A stretch of 64,000 bases of DNA from assembly GCF_000272045.2 (NCBI RefSeq), contig NZ_AJYZ02000019.1, positions 1,072,975-1,136,974 of the forward strand. Direction: 5' to 3'. The number at the start of each line of letters is the position of its first letter. The stretch's first letter is position 1. This document shows, in pieces, positions 16,916 through 24,065 of the stretch. The position numbers were made by a program, and so were the translations under genes. The notes under the pieces were generated by a model. The model did not search any database. It was not told the DNA's origin and worked only from the letters and a program-made list of their open reading frames with translations. The DNA is from Vibrio crassostreae 9ZC13. Its GTDB lineage: Bacteria > Pseudomonadota > Gammaproteobacteria > Enterobacterales > Vibrionaceae.

Positions 16916-18661
16916 ATGCACTGTTCTTTCAATATAAATAACAATAATGAGAGCTTGCAACTAATCTACAATGAAGAAAAAATATACATAAAAAGAGACA
17001 GTAATAAGATATCAGAGGAAACTCTTAATAGTAAAGAGAGTTTTGTTTTCAAATACCTTATTGAACACTCGTCAATATCAAACCCTCAATCTGCACGAGA
17101 TGTTGAAGAATCTTTTAAATTACACTTTGACGAAGAGTTTAGCTTATACGCGTTAAAAAATATTATTGCTTCTATAAGAAAGAAATATCGAAGCTTATGT
17201 AAGAAAGCGAAGGTAGATAATAATAGCGAACTTATCTCTAACCTTTATAAGGTAGGTTACTTTATCGATCTCGATAAAAGCTCAACCAACCGTATCGCAC
17301 CTAAGTACGACATCAACCAGTTCAAGCCCAGCCAGTTCGAGATGTTGAAACTGATGTTCAACACCTATCATCGAGAGCTGATTAAGGCTCTGATAGCCGT
17401 GTTCACCATCTCTTCCTTTTTCCTATTCGTTGTCTACTTTTCCCAAATCCTTTATACGACGAAGATTGCGAATGAATACAGTGAGAACACCAAACACATT
17501 GCCACAGAAGTCATGGACTACGGTTGCGATAGCCACGGGGCTGTGCACTCGCTAAGGCACTCGCTCAACCTTGATTCTGTCGTCATGACCACACCTTATG
17601 ACTCCTGCTATATCTCTAAAACACGTTCTAAGATGATAGAGCTCAATCAATTAGACGACTTCTACGATAGTGCTGACTTTGCCTATTCACGCTTCATGGA
17701 TACCGAGCACGACATTGAGATGGTTGCTCGAATATCTAAACGATCTATCGAAGCTCGATACAAGAACTCACTATTGCCTCTATTAGTCGATTCGATTTCC
17801 ATCCAGAAGAATGGTTACCACATCTTAAACCTTGGCGAAGAGAGTAAATCTATCTATCAAACCTCCCTACCAACGGGTGCAACCATCACCTTCTACAGTG
17901 ACGACATTGTTGCACTATGGATTGCGCTTTCTCTGATACTCGCCACCCTGCTTTATCGCTCCTATATTCTGGGTTTCGTGATCTACCTGTTTCGTTGGAA
18001 ACACATCTCCTTTGAAGAAGAGCCGATCATCAACACCGAAGACAACTGCGTTCTCTACTACGAGTTGTTATCTCGTGTGCGTAACGTTGGCGTTTTAAGC
18101 TTCATCAACACCATGAGACGCACCAATTTACTCACCTTTCATACTATTTTACTCATCGAGACAGTCAGAAAAGCGAAGTTAAACAACAGCCATGAGATCT
18201 ATGGTGTCAACGTGTGTCCGAGTGCTTTGGTAGGGTCGAACTTCGCAAGGCTCAGAGAGCATTTAGCCGCGATGGAAGCGAATGAGTTTGTCGTAGAGAT
18301 TACTGAATATTCGAACATTGGCTATGGGTGTGAGGTTATCGATAACATTAAGGATATCAAAAAGCTTGGTATCACTATCGCTCTGGATGACTTTGGTACG
18401 GGCAATAACAACATCGAAATCATCAATGTTATCTCTCCGGCCTATCTAAAACTGGATCGTTGCTTTGTTAAGGATATCGAGTCAGGAGAGCATCATCAGG
18501 GTGTATTGCTCAATATCTCGGAGATTGGACGCCTATCAAATATCACAATGATTTATGAAGGTGTCGAGACGCGTAGGCAGCAATATATCTTGTGTCAGTT
18601 AGGCTACAACTTACATCAAGGTTACCTGTATAGCCGGCCTAATGACTCAAAGGAGCAATAG
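16916..18661 (+). CDS. Membrane winged-helix regulator fused to CSS-type sensor and EAL phosphodiesterase
   Basis: A 581-residue protein. Residues about 40-120 look like an OmpR/ToxR-type winged helix (FVFKYLIEHS, LKNIIASIRKKYRSL, LYKVGYFIDL). TM1 is at 157-180. A periplasmic domain carries Cys204 (GCDS) and Cys231 (DSCYIS), as in CSS-motif sensors that gate EAL activity by a disulfide. TM2 is at 332-358. The cytoplasmic EAL domain keeps the catalytic set: E383 (ELL variant), N432, E461, D491-D492, K512, E549 and Q568. It may both bind DNA from the membrane and hydrolyse c-di-GMP. Base composition changes sharply at about 17290: the winged-helix part is AT-rich, the rest ordinary. Confidence 0.85.
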   Translation: MHCSFNINNNNESLQLIYNEEKIYIKRDSNKISEETLNSKESFVFKYLIEHSSISNPQSARDVEESFKLHFDEEFSLYALKNIIASIRKKYRSLCKKAKVDNNSELISNLYKVGYFIDLDKSSTNRIAPKYDINQFKPSQFEMLKLMFNTYHRELIKALIAVFTISSFFLFVVYFSQILYTTKIANEYSENTKHIATEVMDYGCDSHGAVHSLRHSLNLDSVVMTTPYDSCYISKTRSKMIELNQLDDFYDSADFAYSRFMDTEHDIEMVARISKRSIEARYKNSLLPLLVDSISIQKNGYHILNLGEESKSIYQTSLPTGATITFYSDDIVALWIALSLILATLLYRSYILGFVIYLFRWKHISFEEEPIINTEDNCVLYYELLSRVRNVGVLSFINTMRRTNLLTFHTILLIETVRKAKLNNSHEIYGVNVCPSALVGSNFARLREHLAAMEANEFVVEITEYSNIGYGCEVIDNIKDIKKLGITIALDDFGTGNNNIEIINVISPAYLKLDRCFVKDIESGEHHQGVLLNISEIGRLSNITMIYEGVETRRQQYILCQLGYNLHQGYLYSRPNDSKEQ

Positions 18662-18847
18662 GCCCAGCCTAATAGAAATCTTGATCAGCAACCATTCCCT
18701 ATTCAAATAATCATCGCTTATACAGCTGCTTGAGAGCCCACAAGGATGTAGGCTTCAAGTGCCCTCCCCACCAAACGTGCTTTATCTAAACATAAAAATA
18801 CCCGATGCACTTTCATAAAATCCTTGCCAACTCGAATAAATAGGTTA

Positions 18848-18869
18848 GTGTTATACACATGTATATCAC
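18848..18869. promoter_or_regulatory. Palindromic operator of the YtrA-type GntR regulator
   Basis: A 22-bp near-perfect palindrome with 18 of 22 self-complementary positions, of the form GTG-TTATACA-...-TGTATAT-CAC. It lies 15 bp before the regulator ATG and covers TATA-like -10 sequences. YtrA-subfamily GntR proteins bind GTGTA...TACAC-type palindromes in their own promoters, so autorepression of the operon is likely. Confidence 0.75.
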
Positions 18870-18884
18870 CATGCAGTTTTAATT

Positions 18885-19256
18885 ATGACCGAATGGAAAG
18901 ACGACCAGCCGATCTTTAGGCAGCTTGCCGCCAAGATCAGTGACCAAATTCTTCAGGGTGTTTGGCTAGAGCTACAAGCATTGCCCTCTGTGCGTGCGGT
19001 TGCCGCCGATCTCAAGATCAACCACCTTACTGTCATGAAAAGCTACCAGTTACTGGTGGATGAAGGCTTGGTAGAGAAAAAACGCGGCCAAGGCATGTAT
19101 GTGGCCGAAGGGGCACTTCAAAAATTGAAAGAGTCCGCACACCAATCATTCATCAACACACAGATCCCAGCCATCGCTGAGACGCTAAGCATCATTGATA
19201 TGAGTGTCGAAGAACTCGTGAAACAGCTAGCACAACATATAAAGGACAAGTCATGA
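18885..19256 (+). CDS. GntR-family regulator, YtrA subfamily
   Basis: A 123-residue protein with an N-terminal GntR winged helix (IFRQLAAKISDQILQGVWLE, LPSVRAVAADLKINHLTVMKSYQLLVDEGLVEKKRGQGMYV) and only a short helical C-terminus, the YtrA layout. This subfamily represses linked ABC transporter operons. The stop overlaps the start of the ATPase gene (ATGA), so the three genes form one operon. ATG 18885 has no clear Shine-Dalgarno. The effector is unknown; in Gram-positive relatives it is cell-wall antibiotics. Confidence 0.87.
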   Translation: MTEWKDDQPIFRQLAAKISDQILQGVWLELQALPSVRAVAADLKINHLTVMKSYQLLVDEGLVEKKRGQGMYVAEGALQKLKESAHQSFINTQIPAIAETLSIIDMSVEELVKQLAQHIKDKS

Positions 19257-20107
19257 GTACGTTACTTTCCGTGAAAAACGTAACCAAAACCTATTCAAAT
19301 CAAGTGGGTGTCGAGAACATCAGCTTTGAGTTAAAACCGGGGCAAGTGCTTGGACTGCTGGGCCATAATGGCGCAGGGAAATCGACACTGATCAAATCAC
19401 TGCTTGGTGGACACAGCTATCAAGGTGAGATAGAGGTTAATGGCTACCACCCTATCCACCAGCATGCAGAACTCATGCTGCACTTGTCGTACATTTCAGA
19501 TGTTAACGTGTTACCCGAGTGGATGACCGTTAAGCAACTGCTTAGATACACCCAAGGTGTACACCCTAGCTTCAACAAGCAAAAAGCAGAACAGACGCTA
19601 AGCAGCACCAACATCAAGCTCTCTTCGACTATCAAGCAGCTTTCTAAGGGAATGAAGGTACAACTTCACCTTGCGATCATCATCGCGACTGACACCCAAG
19701 TGTTGATCTTAGATGAGCCTACACTTGGCCTAGATTTACTGTACCGCGATACTTTTTATCGCCATCTACTTGAGTGGTTCCACGACGGCGAACGCGCCAT
19801 GATCATTGCAAGCCATGAGGTTTCAGAGATTGAACATTTATTAACGGATGTTCTGATTTTAAAACAAGGCCATTGTGTGCTGCAAAAGAGCATGGAAGAC
19901 ATCGAAAATGACTATTTCATTATCGAAGTCGCAAATAACCATTCAAGCGAGATACAGAAACTCAACCCACTGACCTCGCAATCAGGCCTGGGCACCACTA
20001 AGTGGTTATTGGAAGGTCAATACAAAGCGCAGGTTGAATCACTGGGTAACATCTATAACGTTGGTCTCGCAGATCTATTCCTTGCAACACAGACGGAGAA
20101 GGCATAA
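19253..20107 (+). CDS. ABC transporter ATP-binding protein
   Basis: A 284-residue ATPase with Walker A GHNGAGKST (about 37-45), a signature region QLSKGMKVQLHLA (LSKGM instead of LSGGQ, common in the YtrB/CcmA-like branch), Walker B VLILDEPTLGLDLL and a switch His in ASHEVSEIE. It overlaps the regulator by 4 bp and the permease by 1 bp, so it is the middle gene of a GntR-ATPase-permease operon. It powers export or membrane-stress defence through the permease; the substrate is not predictable. Confidence 0.9.
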   Translation: MSTLLSVKNVTKTYSNQVGVENISFELKPGQVLGLLGHNGAGKSTLIKSLLGGHSYQGEIEVNGYHPIHQHAELMLHLSYISDVNVLPEWMTVKQLLRYTQGVHPSFNKQKAEQTLSSTNIKLSSTIKQLSKGMKVQLHLAIIIATDTQVLILDEPTLGLDLLYRDTFYRHLLEWFHDGERAMIIASHEVSEIEHLLTDVLILKQGHCVLQKSMEDIENDYFIIEVANNHSSEIQKLNPLTSQSGLGTTKWLLEGQYKAQVESLGNIYNVGLADLFLATQTEKA

Positions 20108-20964
20108 TGCATCCAAGTTTTTACATGCTAGAAAAAGAACTCATCGAGCACAAAATTAACACTCGATTGCCTCTGTTTGTCGCGTTATGTGGTTTCTTAC
20201 TGTTCGTTAGTCTGTTCTTCAATGGCGCAGCGCAGCATGAGTTTTTCTTCGAAATGCAAGTGAACGGTGACGTGAGCGACATCCACAGAGAGTTCGCACA
20301 AGACCTCAACTCAGTGATCTACTTTGGCGCGGGCCTTATTTCACTGATCCTATCAACGCTTTACATCCCTAAAACGCTGCGTAAAGAGCGCCAAGAAGGC
20401 AGTTCGATGTTTTGGAGAAGTATGCCGGTATCTAACGTAATGACTCACGGTGTGAAACTCGGCTTCGGTTTAGTGGTGATTCCGGCTATCTGTGCATTGT
20501 TAGTACTGTTCGCAGATTTTCTATTCTGGATATTGAACGTCTCAAGTGAACAACAACTGGCGCTATTGGTTGAACAACAATCTCTGTTTTATGTGCTGAG
20601 CAACTGGGTCGTGTTTTTTGGACGAATGATGTTAGTTGCACTGGTTTTATTGCCACTGGCAACCGTCACTCTAGCGATTTCGCAGCTGGTAAACTCTCCA
20701 TTGCTTGTCATTTTCATCTCAAGCTATGCGATTAAGTTCCTCTCTGTCGCAGTGTTTGGGTTCTATGGCATCAATGACTTCCTATCTCTCATCGCGTCAT
20801 TACCAATGAATGTACTCATAGCAAGCAACCCATTAAGTGCGATTGCAGAAGCGCCGATTTTATCTTTAGGTATTTACGCACTGATCGGTGTTGGTGGCTA
20901 TCTACTGAGCCTAAAGCTAAATAGAACGGACGATGTGAGCTTAAAGACGCTGTTCCAACGTTAG
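20107..20964 (+). CDS. ABC-2-type transporter permease
   Basis: A 285-residue protein with six hydrophobic segments and no ATPase motifs. After TM1 comes a periplasmic stretch, then the cytoplasmic coupling-type sequence PKTLRKERQEGSSMFWRSMPVSN, typical of ABC-2 permeases in YtrA-controlled operons. It starts one base before the ATPase stop ends (TAATG). The partner ATPase at 19253-20107 is its obvious motor. It is the last gene of the operon, followed by a terminator 60 bp on. Confidence 0.83.
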   Translation: MHPSFYMLEKELIEHKINTRLPLFVALCGFLLFVSLFFNGAAQHEFFFEMQVNGDVSDIHREFAQDLNSVIYFGAGLISLILSTLYIPKTLRKERQEGSSMFWRSMPVSNVMTHGVKLGFGLVVIPAICALLVLFADFLFWILNVSSEQQLALLVEQQSLFYVLSNWVVFFGRMMLVALVLLPLATVTLAISQLVNSPLLVIFISSYAIKFLSVAVFGFYGINDFLSLIASLPMNVLIASNPLSAIAEAPILSLGIYALIGVGGYLLSLKLNRTDDVSLKTLFQR

Positions 20965-21023
20965 AGTCTATCCTAAGCACGAGCCTTTATCGAGCAGTCA
21001 CATCAGATATCAAAATCTAAATC

Positions 21024-21052
21024 AAAGCTTCTGAGAAATCGGGAGCTTTTTT
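21024..21052 (+). terminator. Terminator of the GntR-ABC operon
   Basis: AAAGCTTC pairs with GGGAGCTTT (one wobble) around a 9-nt loop and is followed by six T residues. Confidence 0.75.
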
Positions 21053-21899
21053 ATTATCAAGACGTTAACGAGTACAGGGATGCGATAACAAGGAACAAGG
21101 AACAAGCTTTAGTTTGGGGTAACAGGTTTAACAAACGAAGATAAACTTAGAGGAGGTATTAATGAGCTGACATTGAATTGCATTGTTGTTAATGCCTGCC
21201 AGCTCTTTGGGGATGATTTCGTTAGTCGCCGACCAGATGAAGGTCCTTGAGAGTGCTAATGAAATCAGTTTGTTGCGTTTTACATTTGATTAAGCTTTTC
21301 AGCTTTTAAAGCTCTACGATTAAAGCTTATTTCTTTGATGCTTCTTTTGACGTGTCTTTCCAGTATTGGATACGAACGCGATGAAGCTGTGCTCTTCTCA
21401 TTTTTTTCATAAGGGATATTTCCTTTTCTTTAACTGCTCTTCATGAGCTATTTTTATTGCCAACTATTCGAATCTAACGGTGTTTGATGCCCAGATCAAT
21501 GATACAAATCACAAAATATATAGAGTTTTGAGTACCATTTACATCAAAGTACGACCTAGATATCAACTATGGCTCAAATCAATCCTATGAGCCGCTGTTC
21601 AAAATTAAGGTTAGTTCTCTCAGATGACAAATTCATTTCAGTATCAATACAGTTCAATGATACTAATTTAATAGACCGGACCAACGCTGATTTAGTTCCA
21701 GTGTCTTATCATTTATTGATTACATCACCCTTAAAGTTACGGTGTAACTAAAAAATGCATTCAATGTGAACTAATAATCGCCACATTAGCCTATACGTTA
21801 CAACATCAAAATGGGATTATGTTTGTAACGGATAGAGCTTTTGATAGAAAAAAGCCATAATGGACCAAATTAAATAGACGTAATTAAATGGACGTAATT
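21053..21899. other. 850-bp gap without a convincing gene
   Basis: Both strands are full of stops. A 61-codon rightward frame at 21569-21751 has no ribosome site and no recognisable content. GAGGAGG followed by ATG AGC TGA near 21150-21175 looks like a ribosome site left without its gene. A 14-bp direct repeat (TAAATAGACGTAAT and TAAATGGACGTAAT, 21871-21898) sits just before the ABM gene. The gap may be a decayed gene region. Confidence 0.5.
21327..21410 (-). CDS. Possible 27-residue basic small ORF
   Basis: ATG at 21410, with AAAGGA about 11 nt upstream, opens 27 codons to a TAA. The peptide is strongly basic (MKKMRRAQLHRVRIQYW, then KDTSKEASKK). It lies in an otherwise empty gap. I do not recognise it, and chance is quite possible. 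Confidence 0.22.
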   Translation of the reverse strand: MKKMRRAQLHRVRIQYWKDTSKEASKK

Positions 21900-22187
21900 A
21901 TGAGTAAAGTAATTCTGCAAGGGCATATTCTAGTGCCAGACAACGACCTAGAAGCAGTGACACATGCCTTGGTTGTGCACAAAGAACTGACACTAGAAGA
22001 ACCTGGTTGTATTGTGTTTCGAGTCAGTCAAAGCACGCTTCAACCTAATCGCTTTGAAGTGTATGAAGAATTCACTAGCCGAGAAGCATTCGAAATGCAC
22101 CAACAGCGAGTAAAAGCCTCTGAATGGGGTGAAATCTCCCAGAACGTGACACGTCATTACCAAGTCACTGATGTTCCGACATCATAA
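21900..22187 (+). CDS. Antibiotic biosynthesis monooxygenase (ABM/YgiN-like) domain protein
   Basis: A 95-residue single-domain protein with the ABM fold pattern: a short strand, a long helix with Glu-rich LTLEEPGCIVFRVSQS, then RFEVYEEFTSREAFEMHQQ ending in a strand. Small ABM proteins include the quinol oxidase YgiN and the autoinducer-processing LsrG; the exact reaction here is unknown. ATG 21900 is preferred to 21888 because MSKVILQG starts the first strand directly. The stop overlaps the next start (TAATG), so it is cotranscribed with the nucleotidyltransferase-like gene. Confidence 0.75.
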   Translation: MSKVILQGHILVPDNDLEAVTHALVVHKELTLEEPGCIVFRVSQSTLQPNRFEVYEEFTSREAFEMHQQRVKASEWGEISQNVTRHYQVTDVPTS

Positions 22188-22741
22188 TGATACATCCGCT
22201 AGCCAAACGCATCGTCACGTTGATCAAACAAGATCCCTTACGAATGAAGGTTTTAGACTGTGTCGCTCAGTTGGATTTACCGCAGTGTTACGTCGTTGCG
22301 GGCTTTGTGAGAAACCTCGTTTGGGATCACCAGCATGGTTATGCCTCCCCGACTCCACTCAATGATATTGATGTGATCTACTTTGATCCCATTGATACCT
22401 CCTACGAATCGGACCTTAGATACGAGGCTCTGCTTAAACAGCGGTTACCCGAACTGAATTGGCAAGTTCGCAATCAAGCCTGCATGCACACCAGAAATGG
22501 GGATGAACCTTACCAAGGCTCATTGGATGCGATGAGTTACTGGCCAGAGAAAGAAACCGCCGTCGCCGTAAAGCAAAGCCTCAATGGAGACGTCGAGTGT
22601 ATTTCATCTTTTGGTTTAGAGAGTTTGTTTGATTTGCAAATCACACCCAATTCAAAGCGTAACCGAGATATCTTTGATCAAAGAGTGCAATCCAAAGGTT
22701 GGCTAACCCAGTGGCCCAAGTTAACGATGAGTCACAGTTAA
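22187..22741 (+). CDS. Nucleotidyltransferase-family protein (NTP_transf_6 type)
   Basis: A 184-residue cytoplasmic protein with the signature of this small family: YVVAGFVRNLVWDH, then LNDIDVIYFD, then DAMSYWPEKETAVAV and the C-terminal GLESLFDLQITPN. The GFVRN and DIDV motifs correspond to the Gly and paired Asp of polymerase-beta-like nucleotidyltransferases. No substrate is established for the family. The start overlaps the ABM stop by one base, indicating a two-gene unit. Confidence 0.82.
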   Translation: MIHPLAKRIVTLIKQDPLRMKVLDCVAQLDLPQCYVVAGFVRNLVWDHQHGYASPTPLNDIDVIYFDPIDTSYESDLRYEALLKQRLPELNWQVRNQACMHTRNGDEPYQGSLDAMSYWPEKETAVAVKQSLNGDVECISSFGLESLFDLQITPNSKRNRDIFDQRVQSKGWLTQWPKLTMSHS

Positions 22742-22866
22742 CTAGCGGTAGAGTTCAAATGCTAAAACCATTGACTAAAATCCCAATCAGATCGAACATG
22801 CCCCACTTCTCAAATCAAACGCGCACTTCACCAACTGCTGCGCCCTCGTCATACTGAGTAACGACC

Positions 22867-23304
22867 ATGAACCAACAATACATGCTGCAAGCACTCGAAG
22901 CTTCGCGCCAAGCCTTACCTGATTGCCAACCAAACCCGCCAGTAGGCTGCGTTTTGGTGAGGAACGATAAGGTGGTATCTGTTGGATACACGCAAAAAGT
23001 CGGCGGAAACCACGCCGAGGTCGAAGCGCTCAATAGCTATAACGACAAAACGGACGGAACAATGGAAGGGGTTACCACTTACGTAACTTTAGAGCCATGT
23101 TCATTTGTCGGCAGAACACCCGCTTGCGCCAATACATTGGTTAAAGCAGGTGTAAAACACGTAGTGGTGGCGATGCTAGACCCAGACCCTCGTAATAATG
23201 GTCGTGGAGTTGCGATCCTTGAATCGCACGGCGTGAAGGTGGATGTGGGGTTATGCCAAGCGCAAGTGAGCGCCTTTTTAACCCCTTACCTTGGTAAGTC
23301 CTAG
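22867..23304 (+). CDS. RibD-type deaminase domain protein (deaminase only)
   Basis: A 145-residue zinc deaminase of the RibD type: MLQALEASRQALPDCQPNPPVGCVLV, then the zinc motif HAEVEALN, and TLEPCSFVGRTPAC holding both zinc Cys residues. In full RibD this domain deaminates the pyrimidine intermediate of riboflavin synthesis and is followed by a reductase domain. Here the protein ends after the deaminase, so it is a stand-alone version, probably distinct from the main ribD. No other riboflavin genes are nearby, and no FMN riboswitch was seen. Confidence 0.82.
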   Translation: MNQQYMLQALEASRQALPDCQPNPPVGCVLVRNDKVVSVGYTQKVGGNHAEVEALNSYNDKTDGTMEGVTTYVTLEPCSFVGRTPACANTLVKAGVKHVVVAMLDPDPRNNGRGVAILESHGVKVDVGLCQAQVSAFLTPYLGKS

Positions 23305-23321
23305 ATCTTAAACAGCCAGTA

Positions 23322-23774
23322 TTAGTTCAATTTCACTCGGTAAAGCGGATTGACTGGCTTATCGACAAAATACAACCAGATATGATCGTAGACGGCATGT
23401 TGGTTAGGGAACGGCGCTAACGCTTTTGCCTCTTCTAAATTGCACCAACGGTAGTCTGTGTGTTCATCATTTAGTTCAATCACTTGGTTGGGCGAGCATA
23501 GCACTGCAAACACGGGGATTAGCTGAATCACATTCACGTGCGCCTCATAAAACTGCTCCAGAAACTGCGCGTTATACAAAGCTTCCACTTTAATTTGGGT
23601 CTCTTCTTCAAACTCGCGCACGATAGCCTGCCAGCCTGTTTCTCCCGCTTCAATCGAGCCTGCGACATGACACCAAAACTCACCTTTAACACGCTTCATT
23701 AATAGCATTTTCATTTGTCCGTCGATCTCTGAAATAGCGACACCGGAAACAATCGAAGTATTGAGTGGAATCAT
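23322..23774 (-). CDS. Nudix hydrolase
   Basis: A 150-residue protein with a Nudix box GSIEAGETGWQAIVREFEEE (G-x5-E-x7-R-E-x2-E-E), ending in TQI where many members have xGI. Nudix enzymes hydrolyse nucleoside diphosphates linked to another group; the substrate is unclear. It converges on the deaminase gene with only 17 bp between stops and no distinct terminator visible. The N-terminus MIPLNTSIVSGVAISEIDG is a normal first strand. Confidence 0.87.
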   Translation of the reverse strand: MIPLNTSIVSGVAISEIDGQMKMLLMKRVKGEFWCHVAGSIEAGETGWQAIVREFEEETQIKVEALYNAQFLEQFYEAHVNVIQLIPVFAVLCSPNQVIELNDEHTDYRWCNLEEAKALAPFPNQHAVYDHIWLYFVDKPVNPLYRVKLN

Positions 23775-24065
23775 AACGTTACCTTAGTTTTCATAAGAGG
23801 GCAGCAAGGCTACCACCCTTGGTTTGTTAAATTGTCTTCTATGATTAAAAACGAGAAGTTACTCATCAATTAATGGTGTTCAAGCTATAACTCATGGGTT
23901 CAGTATTAACCGTCTCGCTTAGCTATCCAGTAATAGAACCATTTCTTATTTGAGGCGCTTTTCGATAAAGAGTAGAATCGCCGCCTTGTACTGTGTTTAA
24001 CGTCTCTAAACATACACAGTAGACTCACAACCATTTATCACCACGATATAAGTATTAATACGACT

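Noticed and set aside
18729..18762. Hairpin (CTTGA...GCC/GGC...CAAG) after the EAL gene as terminator
   Set aside because: The stem is interrupted, the loop is long and no T-run follows.
21569..21751. 61-codon rightward frame in the 21-kb gap
   Set aside because: No ribosome site, unusual composition, no recognisable motif; the region is stop-rich.
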